Shown: positions 1-8,714 of the stretch, in pieces
Layout: each line of letters starts with the position of its first letter
How positions within the stretch are numbered: position 1 is the stretch's first letter
Made by a program: the position numbers and the translations under genes
Notes under the pieces: generated by a model
Databases searched by the model: none
What the model saw: the letters and a program-made list of their open reading frames with translations, nothing else
What the model was told of the DNA's origin: nothing
NCBI RefSeq assembly: GCF_003248515.1
Contig: NZ_QFOB01000004.1
Coordinates: forward strand, 248,001-312,000
Origin: Sphingomonas sp.
Lineage (GTDB): Bacteria > Pseudomonadota > Alphaproteobacteria > Sphingomonadales > Sphingomonadaceae
Reading direction: 5' to 3'
DNA: 64,000 nucleotides

Positions 1-1186
1 AGGAGGAGAAACTGCACTGGCTGAGGCAGCCCATGCAATCCGCCTGATCCTTGCGGATGATCTTCATTTCCTCGGGCGTGACGAAAACGAGCGTATTGTC
101 CGGCGTCTTCAGCGCAGTGGTGAAGCCGCGGCCATCCCACTCGCGCGCGCGGTGCAGATCGCCCAGCGTCACCCAGAAGCTCTTGCCCTTCACGCCCACG
201 TCCAGCTGGAACTGGTGGTCGCCGGCCGCCTCCATCGAGAAAGCGATCTGGCGCTCCGAACGCGCCTCCAGATTGCGCAGGAAATCGTTACGCACGGCCG
301 AGGAATAGAAGCCGGTCGGGCTGAAGCGGTGAAGCAGGATGTCGCCCTCGTCGAGGGTCGTCAGCCGATCCTTCCACTCCTGACTGATCGGGCTTTCCTG
401 CGTCAGCAGGGGCCGCGTGCCGAACTGGAAGGCGATGCTGCCCAGCTCCGGATTATCGATCCAGTCGTTCCAGTCGCGAAGATACCAGACGCCGCCGGCC
501 ATGATGATCGGCACGTCTTCCGAAACGCCCCCTGCGCGCATCGTCTCGCGCAGCGCCTTCACGCGCGGATAGGGATCCTGCGGCGCGCGCGGATCTTCCG
601 CGTTCGACAGGCCGTTATGCCCGCCCGCCAGCCACGGATCCTCATAGACAACACCCGCCAGCCATTCCGAAGCCTTCGAATAGGCCCGCTTCCACAGCGC
701 GTTGAAGGCGCGGCCGGAGCTGACGATCGGCAGGTAATTCACGCCATAGGAGGCCGCGATCTCGGAAAGCTTGTAGGGCATGCCCGCGCCGCAGGTGACA
801 CCCGCGACCATCCCCCTAGTCTTTTCCAGCACGCCATGCAGCACGCGCTGCGCGCCGCCCATTTCCCACAGCACGTTGATGTTGATCGCGCCCTTGCCCC
901 CGGCGATCTCGAAGGCGCGCCTCACCTGCTCGACAGCGCCGTCGATCGCATATTGGACGAGTTCCTCGTGCCGATCGCGCCGCGTGAGCGCGCGATAGAT
1001 CTGGGGAATGATCTTGCCCTCGTGATCGTAGCTGTCGGCGTTCACGGCGGAGACCGTGCCGATGCCGCCGGCGGCCGCCCAGGCGCCCGCGCTCGCATGA
1101 TTGGACACCGCAACGCCCTTGCCACCCTCGATCAGCGGCCAGACCTCACGGCCTCCATAGCGAATAGGACGCAGACCCTTGAACAA
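1..1186 (-). CDS. nitronate monooxygenase / 2-nitropropane dioxygenase-like flavoprotein (3' end outside window)
   Basis: The product is a flavin-dependent oxidoreductase of the nitronate monooxygenase (NMO, 2-nitropropane dioxygenase) family, which oxidises alkyl nitronates with FMN in the cytosol; the real substrate is unknown. The reading frame gives the family N-terminus GLRPIRYGGREVWPLIEGG, followed by the glycine-rich segment GAWAAAGGIGTVSAVNADSYD and a central PIIMAGGVW strand. Near the window edge it carries a CxxCxxxC cysteine group (DCMGCLSQC) that resembles the C-terminal part of the sphingomonad subgroup. I chose the TTG at 1186 because a GGAGG lies five bases upstream; an in-frame TTG at 1201 is the alternative. 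The C-terminus runs off the left edge. It follows the alpha/beta hydrolase gene on the same strand after about 110 bp. Confidence 0.8.
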   Translation of the reverse strand, partial: MFKGLRPIRYGGREVWPLIEGGKGVAVSNHASAGAWAAAGGIGTVSAVNADSYDHEGKIIPQIYRALTRRDRHEELVQYAIDGAVEQVRRAFEIAGGKGAININVLWEMGGAQRVLHGVLEKTRGMVAGVTCGAGMPYKLSEIAASYGVNYLPIVSSGRAFNALWKRAYSKASEWLAGVVYEDPWLAGGHNGLSNAEDPRAPQDPYPRVKALRETMRAGGVSEDVPIIMAGGVWYLRDWNDWIDNPELGSIAFQFGTRPLLTQESPISQEWKDRLTTLDEGDILLHRFSPTGFYSSAVRNDFLRNLEARSERQIAFSMEAAGDHQFQLDVGVKGKSFWVTLGDLHRAREWDGRGFTTALKTPDNTLVFVTPEEMKIIRKDQADCMGCLSQCSFSS

Positions 1187-1295
1187 ACCATCCTCCGGCA
1201 AGACAATCCGGCGCCTATAGGAGAAACCGATCGCGATTGCGCGATCAAAGTTGTTTCCGGCGCCGCGCGCCTGCGGGCCTCTCGCATGATCGTCC

Positions 1296-2153
1296 TTATA
1301 GATCGATCCGGGCTAGCAAAGCGTTAATGGCCGGCCCGCACTCCGCCTCCTCCAGCGTGGGTGCATGGCCGACGCGCGGGAGCGTGATCCGTTCCATGAG
1401 CGGCAGCGCCTGCACCATCCGTTCGGCCGTCTCCTCGCTCAATATGTCCGAAAGGCCACCGCGCACCAGCAGCGCCGGCTTGCCCGCAAGGCCGTTCAGC
1501 AGCGGCCAGGGATCGGGCGCGGGATCGGGCGGCGGCACCGAAAACGGGATCGCGATCGCCGGATCATAATCGGTGACGATCCGGCCGCCCTCCTCCTCGC
1601 GACAGAGGCGCCGCGCCATGTCCATCCAGTCGGCCGCGCCATAATCGGGATAGGCATCGGCATGCACCTCGCCCTGCGCGGCGGCGGCTTCATACCAGTT
1701 CGACCAGCCCTCGCCACGCCCCGTATAGGATGCGATCCGCGCGAGGCCCGCCGGATCGATCACTGGACCCACATCGTTCAGCAGCACCGCCGCCAGCAGA
1801 TCGGGCCGCGCCGCGCCGATCAGCATCGCGACGATCCCGCCCAGCGAAGTCCCGAAACAGGCGACCGGCCCGATCGCGAGCTGGTGAAGCAGCGCGATCA
1901 CATCGCCCGCATAGATGGGCGGCACATAGGTCATCGGATCGGGCGCATAGGCACTCAGGCCCCGCCCGCGCAGTTCCGCCACGATCACGCGGCGCGGACC
2001 CGCCAGCCTTTCCGCCAGCACGGCGAAGTCGCGCGCGTTGCGGGTGAGACCGGGCAGGCAGAGGATCGGCGCCTTGCCGGGATCGCCCGGATAATCCCGG
2101 TAATGGAGCGTCAGCCCATCGGGAGAGAGCCAGGTGCAATCCGCATAGGGCAT
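1296..2153 (-). CDS. alpha/beta-fold hydrolase
   Basis: A 285-residue cytosolic alpha/beta hydrolase (esterase, lipase or C-C hydrolase type; substrate not predictable). The nucleophile elbow is GTSLGG, an oxyanion region LCLPGLTRNARDF follows the first strand, and a late RVGHAPTL supplies the catalytic histidine; the acid is probably the Asp in RGGLSDILS. No signal peptide or membrane segment is seen. The start is uncertain: the ATG at 2153 gives the usual N-terminus, while an ATG at 2186 would add 11 residues. Its start lies 53 bp from that of the divergent selO gene, so both promoters must sit in this short space or overlap the genes. It is upstream of, and co-directional with, the nitronate monooxygenase-like gene. 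Confidence 0.85.
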   Translation of the reverse strand: MPYADCTWLSPDGLTLHYRDYPGDPGKAPILCLPGLTRNARDFAVLAERLAGPRRVIVAELRGRGLSAYAPDPMTYVPPIYAGDVIALLHQLAIGPVACFGTSLGGIVAMLIGAARPDLLAAVLLNDVGPVIDPAGLARIASYTGRGEGWSNWYEAAAAQGEVHADAYPDYGAADWMDMARRLCREEEGGRIVTDYDPAIAIPFSVPPPDPAPDPWPLLNGLAGKPALLVRGGLSDILSEETAERMVQALPLMERITLPRVGHAPTLEEAECGPAINALLARIDL

Positions 2154-2206
2154 GGACGACGATACTCCGGTTGCGCCCTGGGGCATGCGCCCACCATATC
2201 GGCGCG

Positions 2207-3613
2207 ATGGCCACAGATCCGCAACCCACCCCGTTCCGCCCCTCCACCGCGATCGATGAAGTGGCGGATTTCCTTGCCGATCCGGTGCCGGCAGCCGATT
2301 TTCCCCGCCACATCCTGCGCTTCCGCAACGATCGCGCGGCGGCGCAGGTGGGGCTGGATGATCTGGGCGACGAAGGATGGACCGATCATTTCGGCCGCTT
2401 CCTGCCGCTGCCCGGCAGCCTGCCGAGCCCGCTCGCGCTGCGCTATCATGGCCACCAGTTCCGCGTGTACAATCCCGATATCGGCGACGGCCGCGGCTTT
2501 CTCTTCGCGCAGATGCACGATTCGCGCGATCGCCTGATGGATCTCGGCACCAAGGGATCGGGGCGGACGCCCTACAGCCGCTTCGGGGACGGGCGGCTGA
2601 CGCTCAAGGGCGGCCTGCGCGAGATTCTGGCGACGGAAATGCTGGAGGCGCTGGGCGTGGAAACATCCCGCACCTTCTCGCTGGTCGAGACGGGCGAGGC
2701 GCTCCAGCGCGGCGACGAGCCCTCGCCCACTCGTTCCTCCGTGCTCGTGCGCCTCAGCCACAGCCATATCCGCATCGGCAGTTTCCAGCGGCTGGCCACG
2801 CTCGGCCTGACGGACGAGATGACTCGCCTCGCCGCTTATTGCCTGCGCCACCTGTTCGGCGAGGAGCCGGGTGCGGCACCCGAACTGCGCCTGCTGGAGC
2901 ATGTCGTGGCCGGCGCGGCGCGGCTGACCGCCTCCTATATGGCGGCGGGCTTCGTCCATGGCGTGCTCAACACGGATAATATCAACGTCACCGCCGAAAG
3001 CTTCGATTATGGCCCATGGCGCTTCACCCCTTATTGGGAGCTGGGCTTCACCGCCGCCTATTTCGATCATCAAGGGCTCTACGCCTTCGGGCGGCAGGCG
3101 CATGCGATCCACTGGAACGTCGTCCAACTCGCCATCGCCTTTTCGAAGATTCACGATCCGGAGGTTCTCGCGCCGATCCTCGACAGCTTTCCCGCCACCT
3201 ATGAGGCCGCGATCGTCGGGGCGATGCTGGGGCGGCTGGGAATCGCCCGCACGGACGAAGTTTCCGATCTCGCGCTGGTACAGGCGATCGAGGAGGCGCT
3301 GGGTGCGGGCACCGTCACGATCGATCGCTTCTTCTTCGATTGGGCCGGCGGACGGCGGCGGGGCGCCTCTCCTGCGGACCCTGCCTATGATGCGCCCGCC
3401 TTCGCGGCGCTCGCCACGATGCTGGAGACGCGATCGCCATCCGGCGCGGGGGATCATGCCTATTGGAGCGATGCCAATCCCTGCTCGATGCACATCGAGG
3501 AGGTGGAGGCGATCTGGGGCTCGATCGATCGGGAGGACGACTGGAGCCCCCTCCACGCGAAAGTGGCCGCGATCCGACGAATGGGGGACGCGCTCGCCCG
3601 GCTGAGAGGCTGA
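2207..3613 (+). CDS. selO: SelO/YdiU family protein adenylyltransferase
   Basis: SelO pseudokinases transfer AMP from ATP to Ser, Thr or Tyr of target proteins and are linked to redox homeostasis. The 468-residue product has the family blocks FRVYNPDIGDGRGFLFAQM, DLGTKGSGRTPYSR, the GLREILATEMLEALG helix, GSFQR and the catalytic-loop equivalent HGVLNTDNI near residue 249. The ATG at 2207 begins MATDPQPTPFRP; a TTG at 2171 would overlap the divergent hydrolase gene's 5' region and is less likely. Eukaryotic and some bacterial SelO proteins carry a selenocysteine or cysteine near the C-terminus. Here the end reads GDALARLRG without one, so this is a non-Sec form. It converges on the small membrane-protein gene, with a hairpin between them. 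Confidence 0.9.
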   Translation: MATDPQPTPFRPSTAIDEVADFLADPVPAADFPRHILRFRNDRAAAQVGLDDLGDEGWTDHFGRFLPLPGSLPSPLALRYHGHQFRVYNPDIGDGRGFLFAQMHDSRDRLMDLGTKGSGRTPYSRFGDGRLTLKGGLREILATEMLEALGVETSRTFSLVETGEALQRGDEPSPTRSSVLVRLSHSHIRIGSFQRLATLGLTDEMTRLAAYCLRHLFGEEPGAAPELRLLEHVVAGAARLTASYMAAGFVHGVLNTDNINVTAESFDYGPWRFTPYWELGFTAAYFDHQGLYAFGRQAHAIHWNVVQLAIAFSKIHDPEVLAPILDSFPATYEAAIVGAMLGRLGIARTDEVSDLALVQAIEEALGAGTVTIDRFFFDWAGGRRRGASPADPAYDAPAFAALATMLETRSPSGAGDHAYWSDANPCSMHIEEVEAIWGSIDREDDWSPLHAKVAAIRRMGDALARLRG

Positions 3614-3618
3614 AAACA

Positions 3619-3649
3619 CTCGTCCCGGTTGGAGCGCCACCCGGACGAG
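3619..3649 (-). terminator. hairpin between convergent genes
   Basis: CTCGTCCCGG (3619-3628) pairs with CCCGGACGAG (3640-3649) in nine of ten positions around an 11-base loop. Read on the minus strand the stem is followed by TGTTTTC, so it best fits a Rho-independent terminator for the minus-strand operon ending at 3664; it could also serve selO. Confidence 0.6.
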
Positions 3650-3663
3650 GGCGCGTCAGGCCG

Positions 3664-3960
3664 TCACTCCGCCTGGCCCGGCCCGGCATCAGCCTCCTGC
3701 TCGCGTGCCAGCGCGCGCAGCCGCCGGAAGGTGACGTTCACGAACAATCGCGTGCCGAAGCCGATCCCGATCGCGATCAGGATCGCGCCGGCCAGCAGGC
3801 GCCAGTTCGGGCCGCGGTGACATTCCACGCCCGGCGCGCAATCACCTAACGCGGCCAGCACGAAGACGCCCGCGATCAACGGCAGCCCCACCACGGCCGA
3901 AAGCGCGCAGCCCCAGCGACCACCCAGCGTGCCGCCGCCGCGATAGCCATCCTCGCTCAC
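3664..3960 (-). CDS. small two-helix membrane protein, unknown function
   Basis: A 98-residue protein not assigned to a known family. Two hydrophobic helices are visible (roughly residues 17-37, ALSAVVGLPLIAGVFVLAALG, and 55-72, LLAGAILIAIGIGFGTRLF), separated by a short loop with two cysteines, and the tail is charged. The GTG at 3960 starts just after the TGA of the upstream cytochrome b561 gene, so the two are almost certainly one transcript. That makes an accessory role to the b561 protein possible, but nothing in the sequence shows it. Confidence 0.6.
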   Translation of the reverse strand: MSEDGYRGGGTLGGRWGCALSAVVGLPLIAGVFVLAALGDCAPGVECHRGPNWRLLAGAILIAIGIGFGTRLFVNVTFRRLRALAREQEADAGPGQAE

Positions 3961-3964
3961 CGCT

Positions 3965-4645
3965 TCATTCCGCGGCGGCGTGACGCTTCCGCCCGGGATG
4001 GCCGAGGCCCATGCGCTGCAATTCGGGCTCACGATCGATGAACTGATGCTTCAGCGCGCCGCCGATATGCAGAACGAGCAGGATCAGGAGCAGCCACCCG
4101 CCGATCGAATGGAATTTCTCGATCCGCTCGTGAATTTCGCGCTGTTCGGGCACGCCTTCGGGCGTGCGCCCCATCTCGCTGAGCGATCCGATCAGCGGCA
4201 GCTTGAAACTGTTCCAGACCATGGTGGGCTTGCGCGGGGGCGGCGCGGGCGCCCCGGGAGGCGCCTTGGCCGCGCGCTCGGCGGCTACGAAGGCGGCGCC
4301 CGGCGATCCGATCGGCGGATTGGCCGAAACCATCGCCCAACCGGAGAAAGGCAGCGCCACCATCGCCACATAGAGCAGGAAATGGACCACATGGGCGACA
4401 TTCGCCTCCCACTTCTGCATCGGCAGGAAGGGCGGCGGCTTGTGCGTCAGCCGCCAGACCACGCGCAGGATCGTCAGGACGATGATCGTCATGCCGGAGG
4501 AGATGTGCCACATGAAGAAACCGCGCGGCATCACCGGCCGCAGCAGGCCCGAGGCGAGATTGTAGAAGATCGCCAGCGCGATCAGCCAGTGCAGCCACAT
4601 CGCCACGCGGCTGTAGCGCGCACTGTCGGTATATCTGGTCGCCAC
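3965..4645 (-). CDS. cytochrome b561 family membrane protein
   Basis: A di-heme b-type cytochrome of the bacterial cytochrome b561 (CybB/YodB) family, which moves electrons across or within the inner membrane, often from ubiquinol. The 226-residue product has four membrane helices. Heme-ligand histidines lie in AMWLHWLIALAIF near the N-terminus, GFFMWHISSGM, AHVVHFLLYVAMVALP and near the C-terminus FHSIGGWLLLILLVLHIGGALKHQ. A periplasmic Pro/Ala-rich insertion (KAPPGAPAPPPRKP) is longer than usual. The GTG at 4645 was chosen because GGAGAGG precedes it by five bases; an upstream in-frame start would only add a poorly conserved leader. It heads a two-gene operon and diverges from cobA. Confidence 0.88.
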   Translation of the reverse strand: MATRYTDSARYSRVAMWLHWLIALAIFYNLASGLLRPVMPRGFFMWHISSGMTIIVLTILRVVWRLTHKPPPFLPMQKWEANVAHVVHFLLYVAMVALPFSGWAMVSANPPIGSPGAAFVAAERAAKAPPGAPAPPPRKPTMVWNSFKLPLIGSLSEMGRTPEGVPEQREIHERIEKFHSIGGWLLLILLVLHIGGALKHQFIDREPELQRMGLGHPGRKRHAAAE

Positions 4646-4788
4646 TGCGCCTCTCCTCAACGAAAGCGGACAGTAGCGGGGCGCCAAGGGCGGTCAACCG
4701 CCCGAACGGACGAGAAAAACTTCTGCTTCGGCTGCGTCAAGATAGCTTGCATTGCGCTCGCGAACGGCAGAACGCATCTGCCGCTATC

Positions 4789-5580
4789 ATGGTGTCACTC
4801 CTCGATCCTGACGCGCGCGGGCGCGTGATCCTCGTCGGCGCAGGCCCGGGCGATCCCGGTCTGCTGACGGTGCGCGCGGTCGAGGCGCTGCGCCAGGCCG
4901 ATATCGTCGTGCATGACGGGCTGATCGATCCCGCCGTACTGGATTATGCGCCGGCCGGCGCGCAGCGCATTTCCGTCGCCAAGAGCCGGGCGCGCCACAC
5001 GCTGCCGCAGGAGGCGATCAACGCGCTGATCGTGGCGCATGTCCGCTCCGGATCGATCGTGGTCCGCCTGAAGGGCGGCGATCCCTTCGTCTTCGGCCGG
5101 GGCGGCGAGGAAGTGGAGGCGGTGCGCGCCGCCGGTCTCGCGGTGGAGGTAATTCCCGGCGTCTCAGCCGCGCTCGGCTGCGCGGCGGAAGCGATGCTGC
5201 CGCTCACGCATCGCGACTGGTCCAGCGCGGTCAGCTTCGTCGCCGGCCAGTGCAAGGGCCTCAGCGAGCAGGACTGGTCCGGCCTCGCCGGCAAGGGCCG
5301 CACGCTCGTCATCTACATGGGCGTGGCATCCGGCGGCTGTATCGCGGACAAGCTGATGAATGACGGGCTCGCGCCCGATCTGCCGGTGGCCGTGCTGGAG
5401 CGCGGCACGCTGCCCGGCAGCCGCGCGCTGCGCACCGTGCTCGCCGATCTCGGCGGGCTGCTGGCGCGCGAGAAGATCAAGAGCCCCGCGATCATCGTCG
5501 TGGGGGAAGTGGTGCTGCTTTCGGACGCGGAAGACCGGATGCAGCGTTTGGCTCAGCAGGCACAGGTGATGGCGTCGTGA
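4789..5580 (+). CDS. cobA: uroporphyrinogen-III C-methyltransferase (siroheme synthesis)
   Basis: Methylates uroporphyrinogen III at C2 and C7 with S-adenosylmethionine to give precorrin-2, the siroheme precursor. The 263-residue protein matches the single-domain SUMT form: VILVGAGPGDPGLLTVRA at the N-terminus, VVRLKGGDPFVFGRGGEE in the middle, and VIPGVSAALGCAAEAMLPLTHRD, with LVIYMG and the C-terminal IIVVGEVV strand. The CysG oxidase/ferrochelatase domain is absent, so precorrin-2 conversion must be encoded elsewhere. The ATG at 4789 is preferred over an upstream TTG. It is the first gene of the sulfate-assimilation operon, which fits a role in supplying siroheme to the sulfite reductase two genes downstream. 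Its stop overlaps the next start. Confidence 0.92.
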   Translation: MVSLLDPDARGRVILVGAGPGDPGLLTVRAVEALRQADIVVHDGLIDPAVLDYAPAGAQRISVAKSRARHTLPQEAINALIVAHVRSGSIVVRLKGGDPFVFGRGGEEVEAVRAAGLAVEVIPGVSAALGCAAEAMLPLTHRDWSSAVSFVAGQCKGLSEQDWSGLAGKGRTLVIYMGVASGGCIADKLMNDGLAPDLPVAVLERGTLPGSRALRTVLADLGGLLAREKIKSPAIIVVGEVVLLSDAEDRMQRLAQQAQVMAS

Positions 5581-5861
5581 AACTCGTGACAGGCAATGAT
5601 CTCGTCTCGGGCGATGTCATCTGGTGGGCCGGCCATGGCTGGTCGCGCCACATTTCCGATGCGGCGGACGCGGGCGACGAGGGCGAGGCGATCGCCGCGC
5701 GCGAGGAGGCCGCTCGCCGTGTGAACGGCCCCTATCTGATCGAGGCGGATGCGGGCCAGAACGGGCCCCTCGTCCGCAACGCCAAGGAACGTATCCGCGC
5801 CGCCGGGCCCAGCGTCCGGCCCGATCTCGGCGTGCAGGCAGAAAAGCAGGGTGTCGCCTGA
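5577..5861 (+). CDS. DUF2849 domain protein
   Basis: A 94-residue protein of the DUF2849 family, which in alphaproteobacteria is found next to sulfite reductase; its biochemical role is not established. It begins MKLVTGNDLVSGDVIWW, followed by an acidic, alanine-rich middle and a short C-terminal stretch ending in VRPDLGVQAEKQGVA. There are no membrane segments or cysteines. The GTG start at 5577 overlaps the TGA of cobA, and its own TGA is followed directly by the ATG of cysI, so it is translationally embedded between the two. Context suggests an accessory factor for siroheme handling or sulfite reductase; that is inference only. Confidence 0.85.
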   Translation: MKLVTGNDLVSGDVIWWAGHGWSRHISDAADAGDEGEAIAAREEAARRVNGPYLIEADAGQNGPLVRNAKERIRAAGPSVRPDLGVQAEKQGVA

Positions 5862-7508
5862 ATGTACAAGTATGACGAATATGATCAGGCGATCGTGGAT
5901 GCGCGGGTCGAGGAATTTCGCGACCAGTGCAATCGCCGCCTTTCGGGCGAGATGACGGAGGACCAGTTCAAGCCGCTGCGGCTGATGAACGGCCTCTATC
6001 TCCAGCTGCACGCTTATATGCTGCGCGTGGCCGTGCCCTATGGCACGCTCGACAGCCGGCAGATGCACATGCTGGCGCACATCGCGCGCAAATATGATCG
6101 CGGCTACGGCCATTTCACGACCCGCCAGAACCTCCAGTATAACTGGATCAAGCTGAGCGACGCGGCCGACATCCTCGCCGAACTCGCCACCGTCGAGATG
6201 CACGCCATCCAGACGAGCGGCAACTGCATCCGCAACATCTCGGCCGATCAATATGCGGGTGCGGCGGCGGACGAGGTAGCGGATCCCCGCCCCTATGCCG
6301 AGTTGCTGCGCCAGTGGAGCACGTTCCACCCCGAATTCCTGCTGCTGCCGCGCAAGTTCAAGATCGCGGTGATCGGCGCGGACGAGGATCGCGCGGCGAT
6401 GAAGCTGCACGATATAGGCCTGAAGCTGGTGAAGGATGAAGCCGGCGGGATCGGCTTCGAAGTCTATGTCGGCGGCGGCCAGGGCCGCACCCCCATGGTG
6501 GCGCCGCTGATCCGGGAATTCCTGCCCGCCGACGAGCTGGTCAGCTACCTGGAGGCGTGCCTGCGCGTCTACAATCGCTATGGCCGCCGCGACAATATGT
6601 ACAAGGCGCGGATCAAGATCCTCGTCCACGAGATCGGCGCCGACGAATATCGCCGGCAGGTGGAGGAAGAATATCTTCACGTGAAGACGCTGGGCCTCGA
6701 TCCGCCGGCCGCCGAGCTGGATCGGATCGCGGCAATGTTCGCGCTGCCCCCGCTCGATCCCGCCGCGCCTGCCGGGATCGATCGCAGCGATCGCGATTTC
6801 GCGCTGTGGCTCGACAGCCAAGTCGTGGAGCATAAGGTGCCCGGCCATGCGATCGTCACGATCAGCCTGAAGCCCACCGGCGGCATCCCGGGCGATGCCT
6901 CGGCCGAGCAGATCGATCTGATGGCCGATCTCGCAAAGGACTATAGCCACGACGAACTGCGCGTGACGCATGCGCAGAACATCGTGCTGCCCCATGTTCG
7001 CAAGGCCGATCTCCATGCGATCTGGCGGAAGCTGGAGGCGGCCGATCTGGCGACCGCGAACCTGGATCTGGTGACCGACATCATCGCCTGCCCGGGCCTG
7101 GATTATTGCGCGCTCGCCAATGCGCGCTCCATTCCGCTGGCGCAGAAGATCAGCGAGCGTTTCGCCAATCTCGATCGCCAGCGCGATCTGGGCGAAGTGA
7201 AGCTCAAGATTTCCGGCTGCATCAACGCCTGCGGCCATCACCATGCCGGCCATATCGGCATCCTCGGCGTCGACCGGAAAGGCGAGGAGAATTACCAGCT
7301 CTCCTTCGGCGGATCCGGCGCGGAGGATGCGAGCGTCGGCAAGATCATCGGCCCCGGCTTCAACGAGGACGGCGTGGTCGATGCGGTGGAGAAGGCACTG
7401 GAAACCTATCGCCAGATCCGCGCGGAGGGCGAGCGTTTCCTGGATACCTATCGGCGCGTGGGTCCCGAGCCCTTCAAGGCGGCGATCTACGAAAAGGCGG
7501 GCGCATGA
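5862..7508 (+). CDS. cysI: assimilatory sulfite reductase hemoprotein (nitrite/sulfite reductase family)
   Basis: Reduces sulfite to sulfide with six electrons at a siroheme coupled to a [4Fe-4S] cluster. The 548-residue protein has two ferredoxin-like halves and the diagnostic cluster ligands CPGLDYC (about residue 409) and SGCINACGHHHAG (about residue 451). Tandem-repeat features such as RYDRGYGHFTTRQNLQYNW at the N-terminal half bind siroheme carboxylates. Family members of this length use ferredoxin or a flavoprotein partner; no cysJ-like gene is present here. The gene lies directly after DUF2849 and overlaps DUF934 by ATGA. With cysH downstream in the operon, sulfite rather than nitrite is the expected substrate. 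Confidence 0.93.
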   Translation: MYKYDEYDQAIVDARVEEFRDQCNRRLSGEMTEDQFKPLRLMNGLYLQLHAYMLRVAVPYGTLDSRQMHMLAHIARKYDRGYGHFTTRQNLQYNWIKLSDAADILAELATVEMHAIQTSGNCIRNISADQYAGAAADEVADPRPYAELLRQWSTFHPEFLLLPRKFKIAVIGADEDRAAMKLHDIGLKLVKDEAGGIGFEVYVGGGQGRTPMVAPLIREFLPADELVSYLEACLRVYNRYGRRDNMYKARIKILVHEIGADEYRRQVEEEYLHVKTLGLDPPAAELDRIAAMFALPPLDPAAPAGIDRSDRDFALWLDSQVVEHKVPGHAIVTISLKPTGGIPGDASAEQIDLMADLAKDYSHDELRVTHAQNIVLPHVRKADLHAIWRKLEAADLATANLDLVTDIIACPGLDYCALANARSIPLAQKISERFANLDRQRDLGEVKLKISGCINACGHHHAGHIGILGVDRKGEENYQLSFGGSGAEDASVGKIIGPGFNEDGVVDAVEKALETYRQIRAEGERFLDTYRRVGPEPFKAAIYEKAGA

Positions 7509-7927
7509 CCCAGATCCGCTTCCGCACCGACGAGGCGCATGAGGAGCCCGCCGTCACGCTCGACGCGTTCCTCGGCCAGTCGAACGCCACCGCCGTCCGC
7601 ATCGAGCCGGGCGAGGATGCGCGCAAACTGCTGCCCTTTCTGGATCGCCTCCAGCTGATCGAGATCGCCTTCCCCAAATTTCGCGACGGGCGGGGCTATT
7701 CCTCCGCGCGCATCCTGCGCGAGGCGGGCTTTACGGGCGAGCTGCGCGCGGCGGGCGATGTGCTGCTGGATCAGGTGGTGATCCTGCGCCGCTGCGGCTT
7801 CGACGTGCTGGCGAGCGATCATGTGCTGGATCCGGCCAAAGTGGAAGAGGCGCTCGCCCGTTTCCCGGCGGTCTATCAGAAGGCGGCGGATGCCAGGCCG
7901 CCAGTGTGGGCGCTGCGCCATGGCTGA
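7505..7927 (+). CDS. DUF934 protein, sulfite-reduction associated
   Basis: A 140-residue member of DUF934, a family found almost always beside cysI/cysH in proteobacteria and thought to assist sulfite reduction. The conserved core LIEIAFPKFRDGRGYSSA is followed by ARILREAGF and GDVLLDQVVILRRCGFD, which are the family signature. It starts with an ATG that overlaps the cysI stop (ATGA), and its C-terminus overlaps the cysH start by eight bases. Stoichiometric, coupled translation with cysI and cysH is therefore likely. No catalytic motif is recognisable. Confidence 0.9.
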   Translation: MTQIRFRTDEAHEEPAVTLDAFLGQSNATAVRIEPGEDARKLLPFLDRLQLIEIAFPKFRDGRGYSSARILREAGFTGELRAAGDVLLDQVVILRRCGFDVLASDHVLDPAKVEEALARFPAVYQKAADARPPVWALRHG

Positions 7928-8714
7928 GGCCGCGCTCGCCCATGATGTCGACATGATCGACGTGCGCCCCGCTTTCACGCAGGACGATGTCGACGCGCTC
8001 AATGCGCGCTATGCGGGCGTGCCGACCCACGTGATGCTGCGCGAGTTGCTGGCGGGGGATCTGGCCGGGCGCGTCGCGCTCGTCTCCTCCTTCGGCACCG
8101 AAAGCGCGGTGCTGCTGCATCTCGTGAGCGAGATCGATACGGACATCCCGCTTGTCTTCACGAACACGCAGAAGATGTTCGGGGAAACGCTCGCCTATCG
8201 CGACGAGCTGGCCGAGCGGCTGGGCTTCACGGATCTGCGCGTCTATCGCCCCGATCCGCGCATCCTGGCCGAGAAGGACCGCACCGGCCTGCGCTGGTCC
8301 TACGATCCGGACGGTTGCTGCGAGATCCGCAAGGTGGAGCCGCTGAAGCGCGCGCTGAAGGGCTTCGATGCCTGGATTTCGGGCCGCAAGGGCTTCCAGT
8401 CCGGTACGCGCACCGCCCTGCCCCTGTTCGAGCTGGATACGGCCGACGCCGCGGGCTCCGGCCCCAAGCTCAAGATCAATCCGCTCGCCGGGTGGGACAA
8501 GACCGCGCTCAACGCCTATTTCGAGGCGAAGGATCTGCCGCACCATCCGCTGGAGGCGGAGGGCTATCTCTCGATCGGCTGCTCGCCCTGCACCAGCAAG
8601 GTGATGCCGGGCGAGGATCCCCGGTCCGGCCGCTGGCGGGGCTGGGACAAGATCGAGTGCGGCATCCACTCGCCCATCCCCACCACGCCGCAGGCCGACG
8701 ACCCCGTTTTCTGA
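7920..8714 (+). CDS. cysH: phosphoadenylyl-/adenylyl-sulfate reductase, iron-sulfur type
   Basis: Thioredoxin-dependent reductase giving sulfite and AMP or PAP in sulfate assimilation. The 264-residue protein has the PP-loop SSFGTESAVLLHL, the double cysteine in DGCCEIRK (residues 132-133), CSPC (residues 221 and 224) and the catalytic cysteine in ECGIH (about residue 247). The spacing between the two cysteine pairs equals that in bacterial APS reductases that hold a [4Fe-4S] cluster. It should therefore use APS directly, which would make an APS kinase unnecessary, unlike the cluster-free E. coli PAPS reductase. The start ATG lies inside the end of the DUF934 gene. It closes the operon with cobA, DUF2849, cysI and DUF934. 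Confidence 0.93.
   Translation: MAEAALAHDVDMIDVRPAFTQDDVDALNARYAGVPTHVMLRELLAGDLAGRVALVSSFGTESAVLLHLVSEIDTDIPLVFTNTQKMFGETLAYRDELAERLGFTDLRVYRPDPRILAEKDRTGLRWSYDPDGCCEIRKVEPLKRALKGFDAWISGRKGFQSGTRTALPLFELDTADAAGSGPKLKINPLAGWDKTALNAYFEAKDLPHHPLEAEGYLSIGCSPCTSKVMPGEDPRSGRWRGWDKIECGIHSPIPTTPQADDPVF

Noticed and set aside
3580..3613. Possible selenocysteine at the end of SelO
   Set aside because: No UGA-Cys/Sec codon or SECIS-like hairpin is found near the C-terminus; the frame ends normally with TGA after RLRG.
4646..4788. A riboswitch in front of the cobA operon
   Set aside because: No cobalamin box, SAM-II or other recognisable aptamer pattern is seen in this 143-bp region.
5553..7253. A 566-codon open frame on the minus strand opposite cysI
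   Set aside because: It is a GC-driven shadow: cysI shows clear family motifs in the other strand, and the antisense protein is low-complexity and resembles nothing.
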